Assembly: GCA_018466975.1 (NCBI GenBank) | Contig: CM031563.1 | Span: forward strand, 992,001 to 1,056,000 | Length of the DNA: 64,000 nt | Source of the DNA: Sparassis latifolia | Taxonomy: Eukaryota > Basidiomycota > Agaricomycetes > Polyporales > Sparassidaceae | Reading direction: 5' to 3' | Shown: positions 24,896-37,765 of the stretch, one piece after another | Numbering within the stretch: position 1 is the first letter of the stretch | Layout: every line of letters begins with the position of its first letter | Made by a program: the position numbers and the translations under genes | The notes under the pieces: generated by a model | Databases searched by the model: none | The model's input: only the letters and a program-made list of their open reading frames with translations | Told to the model about the DNA's origin: nothing

Positions 24896-27800
24896 ATGTC
24901 TCTCTCCGCTGCAGACCTCCAGGTGAGGACCCTCCACTACCCCTTCAATATAATATGCTCATTCCCTCCAGAGGAGGCACCAACTCGAAGGAGCAGACGA
25001 CCCCTTTCCTGCTCTGCACGACTCCTCCCCGGCTGAACCTCGTCCTTCTCTGTCAAACGTCGAGCTCGACTCCCAAGAGGCCTTCCCTTCCCTTGCGCCT
25101 TCAGCCCAGGTGACCAAGCCTGCTGCTTCTGCCTGGGGCGCCGCCTCGGGTCCTCGCATCAAGCCTACTGTTGTCAAGCATACTGGCGTTTCTGACACGT
25201 TCACCATCTCCATCGCAGACATTGCTGCGAACAAGGATGGCAAACCCGCGTCACTCGGTGAGGTCATGAAGCAGGTCATGAAGCAGTACAGCAAAGTCAA
25301 ATTTGAGGCTTCTACCAACCAAAGATCGCGCCAGACCACTTTCCACGTCAGGGCAGAATCTCAGAAGGATCTTGAAAAGGCCAAACGCAGTCTCTTGGCT
25401 TTGCTCAGTCCAGTCGTATGTCTGGCTGTCGCTTAGTGCCTTCCTGCCACTCACACGAGCCTATAGGTTACTGTCGTTCTGCATGCCCCGGCTTCCACCA
25501 TCGCCTCTATCATTGGTCCTAAGGGTGCCACTCTCAAGCAGGTCCGTGAAAAGACCGGTGTCAGAGTGGACATTCCGCGTCGCGACACCGTCCCTTCCAA
25601 CGGACACGCTAATGGCGGATCACACTCACCCTCTCGCACTGTGACTCCGCTCCCTGGTTCAGTTGACGAGGACGAAGAGCCTACCGTGCCCGTCTCTATC
25701 ACTGGTCCCCAGCCTTTTGCCCAGGAGGCGCATGCTCTGTTGGCCGAGATTGTCGCGTCGAAACGTTGGTACAGCACTCAACGCGTGCGTGACATCCCGT
25801 CGCACGTTCTGCCCTTCCTTGTTCCGCGCCGCAGTATCTTTGAGGCTGCAGCTCAGGGGGGCAGTGTGACACTGACGCTGAACGCCTCCGCACATGAAAT
25901 TACCGTGCAAGGTGAGCGTGAGGCTGTCGGTCGCGTTGTCGACGCGATCCGCTCTGCTATTGCCTTCTTTTCCACCGAGGTCACCTCGCTCAAGCTGACG
26001 CTGCCGAAGCGCCAACATCGTCTGCTCTCTGAGAAAGGTGCTGATGAGATCATGACTCAGAGCAAGTGTGCTGTGATCGTCCCGAAGCCTGAGGAATCGA
26101 ACGAAGAGATTATCGTGTGGGGAAGAGGTGCGGACTTGGGTGCGGGTGTGCAGGCGGTGATGGAGAAAGCCAATTCTGCTTATATTCATGAGTTCCCGCT
26201 TCCTGGACCGATTGCTCTTTCCCGTCAGTTGCTCTCGTACATGACCCACATCAACTATGCGGAGACTCTCAGCACGGCGCACCCAGGAGTTTCCGTATAT
26301 ACACCGGCTCAGGCAACTATCGACAGGGCTTCTCCACTCAACCTTGATATCGTGGGTGAAAAACCCGCGGTCGATGCCGCCGTCAGGCAGGTCTCGGAGC
26401 TCATTGGGAAGCTCATCGGCGCCACGAAGGATCTAGCGATTGATTGGCTTCTGCATCGTATCATCAATTCTCCGAAGAATGCCAAAAAGTACGTGCCCTT
26501 TTTAGTTTGGGATGCTTGCGGATGATAATGGAGCGTCGTGTACTGTAAATTAGAATCAAGGCTTTCTATGACGCACACAATGTCCTCGTGTATTTCCCTC
26601 CAGAGGAAGCGGAGCGGTCCTCGGTTCTGCTCGTGTATGACCCTTTCTCACCGAACGCATCCCCTTCCCCCGTCGAGAAGACCAAGAATCTCGAGGATGT
26701 AGAGAAAGAGTTGCTCAGCATGGCCCGCGCGGCTGCGGACGTGAAGACACAGTCCATTGCGGTGGAGAAGAAATGGCACGAAGCTGTTGTCGGCAAACAC
26801 GATACTACGCTTAACGCGTAAGCATCTTCATATTCCTTCGTGCAGTCTAAATTCACACTTGTGGTGCCTCGCAGGATCATCGGCGAGGACAAGACACTAT
26901 CCATCAAGCTTGGTGCAGAGGCAGGTGATCCAAGCAACGAAGATATCATCGTCGTTCGCGGTGTGAGCGCCGATGTGGACCGCGCCGTCAAGGAAATCCT
27001 CAAGATCGTCGATGATGCCAAGAACGACGAGATCGTGAGCAGCTACGTGCGTCTACCTCTTTCAATCTCTTGGTTGAGCAATCCTCACCGAGACCGTTAT
27101 GCTTCATGTATAGCTCGCCGAGTTCGAGATCGACAGAGAGTACGTTGGACGCATTGTTGGTGCACATGGTTCTGGCGTGAACAAGATGCGCGAGTCTCTC
27201 GGTGTCAAGATCGACTTCTCAGACGAGGCGGAAGAGAAAGACGGTGGCCGGAAGAAGAAGGCTGTTCACCAGAAAGCCAAGGTCACGGTCAGTGAAGTCA
27301 TCCAAAAGAACACGAAACGCGGATGGTTGACGTCGTAGCGCAGATTGTAGGCCGCGAAGTGAATGTGGAAGAGGCCAAGAGGCGCATCATGAGCCACGTG
27401 GACAGACTAGTGAGTTTGCAGCCGCAGAATGGCAAGGTATGAGCTCATCAGGTTCTACCTTCCAGGCGGATGAGACCTCAGAAGTGCTCAAGATTCCTCA
27501 CCAGTATCACTCCTCTCTCATCGGTCAGAGTGGCAAGTACGTCCTTCGGCTGGAGGAAAAGTATAACGTCAAGATCACTTTCCCGCGCGAGACAGCAGAA
27601 AACGGTGAGGGCAGGACCCGCGAGCCGCTCAAGCCCGACGAGGTCCTTGTCAAGGGTGGCAAGAAGGGCGTCGCAAGTGCCAAGTCCGAGCTCGTGGACG
27701 TGAGTAGCTTTGTAGTGTTGCAAGTAGAGACAGTGCCGAGAAATCTATTTGACAGGCGGTCGAATTTGAGAAAGAGTCGAACAACGTTATCAAGTTTACC

Positions 27801-29253
27801 GTCCCTGCTCGCTCCGTCGCACGCATTCTCGGCAGATCTGGTGCAACGATTAACGAGATCAAGGACAACACAGGTGCTCAAATTGACGTTGACAAGGCCT
27901 TTGACGATGGCGCAGTTGCTCACATCACTGTGCGCGGTACTAAGCAAGCTATATCTGAAGCTAAGGCTGCCATCATGGAAATCTCAGACCAGGTCGGGGA
28001 AGAGACGACTGTGACTCTAGAAGTGGAGAGCCGGTTCCATCGTACAATCATTGGAGCTGGTGGTCAAGGCCTGAAGGAGCTCATTGCACGCTGCGGCGGC
28101 CCCGCAGATCAGAAGACTCAGGCGGGTCTCATCCGGTTGTGAGTATCCTGACCTAAGTTTTCGATCTGTCAGTTCTGTTACTGAGCCGCCTGATTAAAGC
28201 CCTCGTCCAGGCGAGCCATCCGACGAGGTTCGCATACGCGGAGAACCCAAGCTGGTTGCCAAGTTGCAAGCTGAGCTCGAGAAGCTTGTGGCTGCTCTGC
28301 GAGACCGTGTGGTGCTGGGGGTTGAGATACCTGCTGCTCAGCACCGCGCCTTGATCGGCAGAGGAGGTCAGCACCTGAACGACCTGCAAGCACGCACCGG
28401 TGTCCAGGTGCAGTTCCCTGGTTCCCGTTCCTACCACCAAGTTGGCGAGCCGGAAAATACTGCGGACTTGACTGGTGTGGACCCGGCTGACCTCGTGAAG
28501 GTGTCTGGTACTCGCGCTGCCTGTGAGAAGGCGCTGGAAGAGTTGAAGGTAAGCTCATATACCGAATGTTGCATTGGCGTGTCTGAAACCTTGTCGATTC
28601 CAGGGCCAAGTCAGGCCCCCTGCCCCAGGGGCGGTAACTGCAACGGTTACTGTGCCTTTGAAATACCACCATGCCGTGACACAGCAAGGCAACTTCTTCC
28701 GCAGTCTTAGGTCTTGCGGTGTTCAGGTTGAACAGTCTCTGCATCCCAAGAAACCTGCCGTCCCTCCGCACCCTGTACCCCAAGCCGGTGCATCAGAGGC
28801 CCGTATCGACGACCCGGACGACACTACAGCCGCTGGGGTAGACTGGCAAGTCGTGCCGAATTTCCAGGACGCTGAAGAGGGTGACTCCGAGTGGACGCTG
28901 AAAGCGCGAGATCAGACTGGTTTGGACCGCGCTCTGAAGCTCACCCAGGAGGCTATCGAACACGCTGAAAAGATGACACATGTTGGATTCTTGACTCTTC
29001 CCGACCGGTCCTCCTTCCCCAGGCTTGTTGGAGCGAAGGGTGCCAACGTGGCTCGACTTCGCGACGAGAGCGGCGCTGATATCACTGTCAGTCGCGAAGA
29101 CAGTACTATCACTATCATTGGTATGTCTGCACCAGGAATTGAATTATGGGGTCACTAATATCGGGCTTAGGTTCTGAATCTGCTATCGAGACTGCAAAAG
29201 AGGCTATTCTGAAAACCTCGTCGGGCCGCCCTCGTGGCCGTCGAGATGCTTAG
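24896..29253 (+). CDS. SCP160: Multi-KH RNA-binding protein Scp160/vigilin
   Basis: Polysome- and ER-associated RNA-binding protein. A tiny first exon (MSLSAADLQ) splices to a disordered N-terminus (FPALHDSSPAEPRPSLSNVE), followed by KH repeats along the whole length. Intact GxxG-type loops are visible as IIGPKGATLKQVREKTG, IVGAHGSGVNKMRE, LIGQSGKYVLRLEEKY, ILGRSGATINEIKDNTG, IIGAGGQGLKELIARCGG, LIGRGGQHLNDLQARTG and LVGAKGANVARLRDESG. Others are degenerate, lacking GxxG, for example around 25,900-26,050 and 28,640-28,740, as is usual for Scp160. The end is SGRPRGRRDA. About ten short introns occur. The length, roughly 1,250 residues, fits the family. An acceptor pair and in-frame extension near 26,500 could make isoforms. 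Confidence 0.95.
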
Positions 29254-29469
29254 TTTTAAAGCTTCAAGTGGGCATTGCTGGACAATACATGATACAAGAG
29301 GCGGGAAGGTTATGGTCACCACTACAAACAACCTATAGGGATATACCATCATGACTGTGTTTTCGTGCATTGCTTTACTACCCCCAATGATAATGATAAT
29401 AAATGCATCCAGCAAGATACACAATGCATACAGTAACAAACCAAGAACACCATATTGAAAGTATGCAGA

Positions 29470-32263
29470 TCATACGTCCGCCGGAGCTCCATCTATGTCA
29501 TCGTCCATAGGTTCGCCATCAATCTCTTCGTCGGCGATCGGTTCACCATCCACATCATCCATTGGCTCGCCGTCTATATCAGCAATTGGTTCCCCATCGA
29601 CGTCGTCCGTCACAGGCTCGCCGTCAACATCACTGCCCTCGTCCATAGGCTCACCATCGTCAACACCAATGTCAGGTGCAGGTGGTGCTGCCACCTCTTC
29701 TGCAGGCTTGAAGGATATCGCTTTGAACTTCGATGAGAAGTCCACGACGCTTTCCTTGACTTCGGTGACGACTTCTTCCGGCTGTGATTCATCTTCCTGC
29801 ATAGTTGATCCCTCTAACCTGGCTCGGAGCTCCGCGGTGAAGTCAGGTGGGAAGACGATCCAGTCTTCCCATATGTCCACGATAGCGATTATCTGCTTTT
29901 TGAACGTCTCTGCTGTGATGCGCCCGGGGAACGAATGGTAGATAGTGGAGAGGTGATCGAACACAAGGCCTAGGCGGGATTGGAACTCTTGTCGGAATTT
30001 CCAAGCCATAGGTAATGGAGCAGCAGAGTTGTGTAAGATGTCGCAAATCAAGTGCAATCGAGCTACTTTGCGAGGAACGGGAGTTCCGTCCACCACCAGC
30101 GAAGTAACAATGATGTCGGATACCTGTAAAAATGTGCTTGCATCGCAAAATCATATCGGAGTGGTGCGCATACCTCTGCAGCAGCCTCTGCATGCTCAAG
30201 ACTGAATGCCATACATCGTGCGATCTCTCCACGCCGACCAGAGACTGCACGAAGCATCGCCTCAAACCTGCGCCTAGCCAGCTTACCAAGCTCAGTTTTT
30301 CGAACCCGTTCCCGCTCGAATTCTTCAGCGGAGTCGGTGGAGTAAACAGAGTTATAGCCCTGGATGAAGGGTAAGCATCTCATGATATCTCTCTTACTGA
30401 TGTGGATGTATACTAACTTCGTCGTCAAATTCGGGTTCCAACTCCTTTCGCTCGACCAGAGAGCGGTAGAACTTGTACCGTCGATGCTGTACGGGTGTCA
30501 GTCAAATCAGGAATGAGGTAAACATAGCAGGATGGAATTAATCTCACGTCTTTGCTCAGGAACGCATATTTTGGATTCGCTCGTTCCCGATCTCGGAGGC
30601 TATCCTCATACTCGGCATCATGTCCATGCACTTCGCCCGCGACAGTCCTGATGAATTGCTCCGTAACCTCCTCCTCCTCAGGACTCATAGGGCTTCGAGA
30701 ATGACGACGGCGTGGCGAACGGCTGTGACTGTCAAATCTGCGGGGCCGACTGAAGGAGCGGCGGCGCGAACGAGAACGTGAGCGACTCCTGCCCCATGAC
30801 CGACTGCGTAAATGTCGGAAGTCTCTGGACCGATTGCGATCCCGAGACCGAGAGCGTGAAATTGAACGTCGGCGTTCATGTTCTCGAGAACGGCCATGTC
30901 CTCTGGGAGACCTCGACCGTGATCTCGACATGGACCTCGACCTTGACCTCCTCGCAACTGTGCCAAGTCAACGTCAGCGTGAACCTGGTCGTTATTAAAT
31001 GAAAGGGAAGACTGACCAAACTGAGGTTTAGCGGCAATAGGCACAGCCTTACTCCAGCCAACGCGTAAAATTGAGCCACCCCAATCGAAACCATCTAATT
31101 CGCGCAGTGCAGCTTCCGCGTCTCTCCTTTTCATAAACGACACAAACCCACTTAAGCCTGCATTTTTGGTGCGGCGGGACGCAGTCATGTCGGCGCCAGG
31201 GCCAATAGTGGCATCACCACGCGGCCACATGATTTTCACCTGTAACGTCATGTCAGTCGAACCAGCAATGATTGTAAACATAGAGACACACTGACAGAAC
31301 CAACTGGTCCTACACGAGCAAAGAAATTGCCGAGGCTTTGTTCGTTGACATATGGTGGGAGGTTCGCAACAAATACATTTGAAGTCTGGAGAGCAGCTAT
31401 CAGGAGGAGACATGAATGGTGAAACGGCGTCCACACCTCAGGATCGCCTCTGTCCCTGCTGCCACTCTGGCCTTCATATGCTATAAAGGAATGTGTAAGG
31501 CCAGGACGTTGGCCCAACGACGATTTCATACCTGCAATTGACGTTACAGATCTGCCTTGCGTAGCTACAACGAGCGTCAGACTCGCCATGTACACGCCCT
31601 TCATTCTGTGTAGCTCACCATGGCGAGAAAGCCTCGCTTCTCTGTCCCTTTGTTCTCTGGAAGGCGTATCAGCACATGTCCCTGCAACTAGGTTGTCACA
31701 CAAGTGTACCTCTTGATCTCTTCGAGGAAAGAATCCATAGCCCGTTTGCCCTTTGGCTTGGGTGCCACTGGAGGCGGTGATGGAGGCTATTCGGGACCAC
31801 CACCATGTATCAGACGTACATGTGGATATGGAGTCATCAATTCACATACCATATGATCCTCTTCAAATCCTCGTAGAGGTTGGGTACTCATACTCCTCGG
31901 AGAAGGTGTGTACACAGGCTGACTCTGACCGGCCTTCACGAAAGTTGAAGCACTCTTCTTCCTATCCACACCTTCCCCCTCGAAGGCGTCCAGGAACTCC
32001 GCGTATGCTCTTGCAGCATTCTCTTCCTCTTCTTTGCGTTTAGCTTCTGCAGCCTCCTTCTCCTTCTCCCTCTTCGACTTGCGCACAGTACCCTGTGTAT
32101 ATAGCGAGCGCTTCTGATCGTCGATCTCCTTTTGCTAGGACACACACAGCCGTTGGTAAGCGTGAACGAGAGAAAAAGAAGGTCGTATTCATCGCACTGG
32201 GAACGATGACTCTTCGTCGTCGTTATCGAAGAAAGCTGCCAGCTTCGACTTCGTTTTGTCCAT
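29470..32263 (-). CDS. U2SURP: U2 snRNP-associated SURP protein (SR140/U2SURP)
   Basis: Splicing factor of the 17S U2 snRNP. ATG 32263 begins MDKTKSKLAAFFDNDDEES. In order: an acidic/lysine-rich N-terminus (EFLDAFEGEG), an RRM (TSNVFVANLPPYVNEQSLGN, joined to VKIMWPRGDATIGPG and LSGFVSFMKRRDAEAALREL), an RS-rich linker, a SURP motif (EQFIRTVAGEVHGHDAEYED then NPKYAFL) and a CID-type helical domain (DIIVTSLVVDGTPVPRKVAR, LICDILHNSAAPLPMAWKFR). This order is diagnostic for SR140. The RS segment has absorbed the linker, because SRSRSRSPRG repeats lie between RRM and SURP. The C-terminus is an unusual acidic repeat of DGEP units. Introns are numerous; the one ending GGCACAG (near 30960) sets the RS frame. 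It is transcribed toward SCP160. Confidence 0.93.
29476..29670 (-). repeat. DGEP-type acidic peptide repeat in SR140 tail
   Basis: The last 65 residues of SR140 repeat the core DGEPxxD about eight times with small changes, for example DGEPMDD, DGEPIAD and DGEPVTD. The DNA units are related but diverged, so the array arose by local duplication and then drifted. Confidence 0.85.
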
Positions 32264-32601
32264 TTCAAAACGATTCACCCGAAGGCAGGTGGCCAGGAAG
32301 TGTATGTGGAGTTAAGACGCGTGTGGTAAGTGACAAGTATGTGGTGGGCGTTGGACAAGAGAAGCAGAGCGCTAAGTGCACGAGCGCTAGCTAGTGTAAG
32401 CACTAGTCTGATCAGGGTCTGCCATGAATCCTCGAAGGTTTTCCTCTAGGATGTAAATAATTTAATGCACACATGCATATGGATTGTGAATAAGATACAC
32501 AAAACACTATTCTTTGAGTCCTAATACTATATGCCGTTGTGTCAGATGCTCATCTTCGCCTGGAGCATCTTACAAGTATGACAACATTACCGGTACCCTC
32601 C
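32264..32601. other. Short intergenic, SR140 promoter and PPT1 3' end
   Basis: Both flanking genes are on the minus strand. Contains AT-rich sequence near 32440-32520, consistent with a PPT1 3' end. No gene seen. Confidence 0.4.
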
Positions 32602-35115
32602 CTACATCAGCAGACTCGCCAGGCCGCCAGAGGCATAAGCCATGGGCTTCAATGGGGGGTGGGGTTTTGCGTCGAACTGTGTGTACTCTTGCGATCCAGC
32701 AGCATCAATGCGGATCTGATCGTAAAGGAAAAGATCAGTAAAACAGTAGGGCATCACGAAGAAATATGTATGACTGACAAATGCCCCTTTGTTCCCAGCT
32801 TGGTCCACGTAGTTCGGTGCCGAAAAGACCTGAAACAACGGGCAATCAGTGGATACTGGGTGACAAGTCATGATGCAATAACGTACAGTTGTACACAGGC
32901 CATCATGCTCGATGGCAAATCCATCTATAATCATGGTGAGCCTCTACCATAGTAGACAGTCAGCATTACTCGCCTTGTCGTACCTCATGGCTGCGTATTA
33001 TTCCAGTGACACCATTGGCTTCGCACCATTTTCGCGTCACATCAGGTCCGAACGCAATACCAACACCCTACACCAAGGCAATTGGCGTTAAATTTGAATG
33101 ACAGCCCATCATACTCACCCGCTTGCTAGGGCCTCTTCCTGGAAGCTCCTGCGGATCTGTCCATAGCAACTGGTAGAGATATCAGCCGGCGCACGCGTAT
33201 CCGTCAACGGAAACTAAGTACCTCGCCTACACATTCGAGATACATGAGCATCGTGTGAGCGAATACAGTTCAGGAAACACGAACACATCAAGCCTTGTTG
33301 CCCCGGCTGGCGGCCTATACGGTCAATCTTGCGGATATCCTCCAGAGTAACCCCATCCTTGCTAAAAAGACCCCCGTGTACAACGAAGTAACGCTTTCGT
33401 CCTTCGGGAGAAAGGATCACCCTGCCCTTAGGTGCTGATGGTGGCTTGGTAGCAGAAATTAAGGTCGCGAGGGGCACTATATAGCAATTCTCAGGACGCT
33501 ACTCAGCGTAATCATGAGCGACCAAAACTCACTTGCAGTGAAAACATGTGCGAACAGCTAGAGTGAATGTAAACTAAGGTGCAGACGTTCACATGGCGAA
33601 GCAACGCACCTTATACGTCTGTTCACCATGTTTGTGCTTAGCCTCGCCCTCGAATCCGTAAGTGCGGTTCATCTCCTTTGTTTCATGGTTACCACGGTTG
33701 ATGTACATGGTTTTCGGATACAACCCTTAATGCGAGCATGATGGGTCAGCTCTGATTCAAAAATGTGAATAAAACCCACATTTATATGCAAGTGCAGTGA
33801 CGATGACTTCAATTGACCATGAACCTCGGTCTACGAGGTCGCCATTCATAAGTAGACAGTGCTTCTCAGATGGTTCCCCGGTCAAAGAATACAAATGGAG
33901 CAAGTCATAAAATTGACCTTCCTCCGATCTTAGCATTAGGGCAATCAGAATGGGTTGAGTACACACCGTGGACATCCCCAATGACATCGCAGGTCATACC
34001 TTCCTCCAAATTGAGCTTTACCATGCTCTCCTCTTTGACAAATTGTGCGTGTGCATTCAATATGATCTCCCAGACATACCTTAAAAGACAATCAGAAAGA
34101 CAATCAGATACAACGCCTGGGAAGATCCTACGCAGCGTACCTTCTGGGTAGGGAATGACCATCCTTGAACCACTGGATCATAGCGGTGATGAACTCGTGA
34201 TTGATACTGTATTTACCCCCCTCCACGAGCGGCAATTTAGGGCCGCTGTAGTCTCTGTCTAACTCACAGCCGCCTTCACCCAAGCCGGTTGAGGACTGCA
34301 TTCAAATCAACCAGATACGACACACCTTCGGAAATGATCTGATAACATCTATCGGCAGCATTTGCCTCTTCCTCTACTTCAATGGCCTGTTAGATTTCTC
34401 AGCAAAAGTCTGGTGAATTCATGCATCTACAACACCTTCTCAAACTCCGTCTTCCGCAAGATCTTCTGCGTACTATCAAGCTGGGTACGAACGAGCTGGT
34501 TCTGAGGCTCCAGGCTGAGCAGCTTGCGGAAGTCCGCTATCGCCTTCTTGTATTGCAGCGTCTGTAGGTAGCATGTCGCCCGCCTTTCATAATGTCTCAG
34601 GTAAGGGGCCGAGACACGAAAACATACGAACTCACCGATAATACGCCTTAGCATAATTCGGGTCTATCTCTATCGCCATATCTGCAGTCCGATGACGAGG
34701 ATTATAAGCCTCTGATATGAACGTAGACCATACATACTAGCATCACTAAGACCATAGCCATGTTCCTCTAACTTGATGCGCGTGTAAGCACGATTGCACC
34801 AAAAAGTCGCATCTGTGGGATTCAGCTCGATGGCTTTGGTGTACAGGTCGGCGGCATCATTGAAATGGTGGTCTGTGGACACAAACATAGATAAGACAAC
34901 GAGATACCAATCAGAAAGAAAAACTGCGCGTGCAAAGCTTGCATACTGGTGAATGCCTTGTTCGCCTGAGCCTTTAGTTTGGCGGCTTCCGCCTTTGCCG
35001 CCTCAGAAACATCCTCAGGCTGCAAAGTCAACTTCGATAATGATGGGGACGGGGACAGGGATGTTGCTGGCGTGGAAATGTGCGGGGATGATGGTATAGA
35101 CGAAGCGTTGCTCAT
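32602..35115 (-). CDS. PPT1: Serine/threonine protein phosphatase 5
   Basis: PPP-family phosphatase that works with Hsp90. From ATG 35115 there is a Ser/Pro-rich N-terminus and then three TPR units ([60 protein letters not shown]). The PP5 linker and catalytic domain follow, with [60 protein letters not shown] and [19 protein letters not shown]. All metal-binding residues are present. Two differences stand out: SAPNYVDQ has Val where PPP enzymes normally have Cys, and GDLVDRG has Leu for Phe. The RSHEVRQ-to-DGFAIEH junction only works with a GC...AG intron at 32925-32973. The end is [11 protein letters not shown]. Many introns of about 50 bases are present. Confidence 0.96.
32925..32973 (-). 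other. GC-AG intron in PPT1
   Basis: A 49-base intron on the minus strand starts GCGAGTAATG after exon AAG and ends TTATAG. Using it gives [14 protein letters not shown], which fits PP5. Nearby GT sites give stops or a wrong frame. The AAG|GCGAGT donor is a good match to the strong consensus needed by GC introns. Confidence 0.8.
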
Positions 35116-35881
35116 GTTGGGAGTAAACTGGCGAGACCAGGAGCTAGGGGAAGCTAGACTCTTTCCTCAAAATCGTGTATGCGATCGACTTACATAATCT
35201 AGGAAGTTGTGGTTGCCATACCGTCGAGCTCACACGAGTAAGCAAGTGGTTCGCAGCACAAAACGACTGCGAAACTTTCAATGATTTTCGATGACAGTTC
35301 TGCCTCCTTGATCTGTCTAAAACTCGCGTCAATGTAGCACTTTGCCCAAAGCTCATCCTTCAATGAGTTCCACCTCCGAACCGATCCGGTTTGAGCTGGC
35401 GACGGCATAATCATGGTCTTGCTCGGGGATCATAGCCATTGTGTAGGTCTCCATAGTGATGCTTTATTTCCACGCCGATCATACCAGCAAACCCTGTCGA
35501 TACTATTCTTATGCCGACCTCGCTCCGGGCATCCAAGCTTTTCTCATAACGTTTACGAGAGACTCACCGCGTCCTTCGCAGTTGTGATTTCAGCAGCTGC
35601 GTCGCAGTTCCGAGCCCCAAGCCACTTGCGAAACTGGTCTTCGTGTTGAACCAAGCATCGTTTGGTTTCTCAACGTTCAACATTCAATGTTTCAACATGT
35701 CGTGAATGATGTTTCTTCACATATGGCCAGGTCCCAGGTACCCCAATACTCCCGCTGATGTTCGGCAGAGCAGAAATACGGCAAACAATATTCCAGTTGA
35801 GAACATCTACTTGAATGTCGGGAGCAAATCGCGACTGTCGATAAGCACCAAACTTTAGACCTAACCCTAGAATAGGTCTTA
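35116..35881. other. Intergenic with one weak small ORF
   Basis: Upstream of PPT1 and downstream of MRI1. A minus-strand frame at 35199-35414 (MIMPSPAQTGSVRRWNSLKD ... ) of 71 residues is partly protein-like in its middle, but another frame (METYTMAMIPEQDHDYAVAS, near 35451) overlaps it, and I cannot decide if either is used. It could be a small gene or part of a PPT1 leader. Confidence 0.25.
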
Positions 35882-37378
35882 TCATACAACTTCTGTCAAG
35901 TCAAAGGTATTCTCTCCATCCTTCTTCACAGCCACGCCCTTCTCGGTCACAATAGCGGTGATGAGATCCGAAGGCGTCACGTCGAAGCTTGGATTGTACA
36001 CCCCTTCAAGGTCAGATGGTGTCACCATCACCGTAGCCTGTTCTTTGATCCCTTGCGCGTTGGTAGTCGGTGGATAGAGGGCACCGCGCACGAGGCATGC
36101 CTCCAAAGCTGGCCGCTGCTCGATAGGTATACTACACACTGGGATCAGACTATCGACGTTTATTGGCGGGAATCGAGACGACTTACACACTGCCGTTCGG
36201 AACGTCCAGGTCGATGGTGCTTATTGGCGCAACGACGATGAATGGAATCATGTGTCGTGAGGCAAGGACGGCTGCGTTATATGTTCCAACCTTCCGAGCG
36301 AGATGAGCCCCAGTTTAAGACAGAGGTCGAGAGAGCGCGGACCTTGTTCGCGGTATCCCCGTTCCTAGCTATCCTATCTGCGCCAACCACTGGCCGGAGC
36401 AAACTAGGATCAGTCTACCTCACTTTGATGATTATCCAGGCACTTACCTACAGCGTGGATGTCGTGATGCTGGAATAGCGAGCCGACCATGCTGTCGCAA
36501 AGCATAGTGGAGGGTATTTTGAGCGTTTGGAGCTCAAAGGCTGTAAGTCTGACATACCGAACCTCAGCATCTGACTCAAAATACGAAGTACTTCCAAATT
36601 ATCTCACCGCGACCCCTGATGATAAGGTGTGGACTGGGTATAATACGCCTGCTTCAACTTCCCCGTCTCGTGCAGGTAAGTGATCAGTCCCAACGCGGTT
36701 CCGTATCCCTACAAGAGATGCAGCCCTCGGTAAGCATGCTCACAGCAGGGCGGAACGCAAGGCCTCACCGACGTCGCCAGCGACCCCGTATTGCACACAG
36801 TCACGACGTTCAGATCCGCACCCGTCGCACCCGTCTTCTTCACCCGCTCTACTAGCCATTCCCCGCCCCACTTCGACATCTGCCTGTTCCGGACTACGTC
36901 CTCGTCGTCTATCCTCCTCCCCTCCGCGATGAGGTCCGCCGCAATCGCACGCGCGTCCTTCCCCGCATCGATCGCAGCATCGAGCGTCTTTGTGAGACGT
37001 CGCGTCGCTGCACCGAGGTTGACTGCAGTGGGACGTGCCGTGGACAGGAGCGCGAGCTGTGGCTCGACGTGTTCCTTCAGTGCGCTCGGCGAGGAGAGGA
37101 ACTCCGGCGCCGGGGAGGCCTGCAACGCGCGCGACAGATGCGAAGCGATTGAGAGTGCGGCCAAAGACGCGATGGCGGGTGCACCGCGGATCTACTTGCG
37201 CTCTGTGATGTCAAGGAGGACTGTGGAAGGTCGCTGCACGCACCTTCATGGACTTGATCGCATCGTGGGCCTGCTGGATGGTGTCGATCTCGATGAATTC
37301 CGTTGTGTGTGGCAGCAGGAGCTGGTTGACGATCTCAATCTTGTCGCCAGAGGTGCGGATTGAGCTCAGAGGCGCCAT
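35882..37378 (-). CDS. MRI1: Methylthioribose-1-phosphate isomerase
   Basis: Isomerises 5-methylthioribose-1-phosphate to the ribulose form in methionine salvage; eIF2B-alpha-like fold. ATG 37378 gives [20 protein letters not shown], then [20 protein letters not shown] and [16 protein letters not shown]. The catalytic Cys is in [26 protein letters not shown] follows, and [19 protein letters not shown]. The catalytic Asp is in [16 protein letters not shown], followed by [19 protein letters not shown]. The C-terminus is [20 protein letters not shown], ending DLTEVV. All are canonical. At least seven short introns cut the 3' half into small exons. Confidence 0.95.
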
Positions 37379-37765
37379 ATTTTGAGCTGGCGGTGGCTGC
37401 GTGTAGCCTACGAGCGGGAAGAGGGCAGAGAAAATATACAGGAGATTCGAGATGGTAAACCATCTGCAGATGAAAAGCCTCTGATCTTATCTAAACACGT
37501 GCTACCAAACGCAATCTGAGATGAATCTCGCGCCCACGTTCGACTAGTGGCTGAACAGTTCAGTTGGATTCTCTTCCGAGTTCGTCAACCGCAAAGTTTA
37601 TGATCCTTCGTTGCACTTTGTCCCCGAGGTGCCTTTTCAACTATCCGGGGCCGGCTACAGTTTGATTTACGCCGACAGTACGACTGCGTATGCTTGCGCA
37701 AAACTTCGTAGTGTGTTCACTGATAATCCAACATACAGCTGCTATAGCACAACGTAGTAAATCTC
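37379..37765. other. MRI1 promoter region, no gene seen
   Basis: Both neighbours are on the minus strand, so this holds the MRI1 promoter and the 3' end of the allantoicase fusion gene. No repeat or small gene is supported. Confidence 0.4.
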
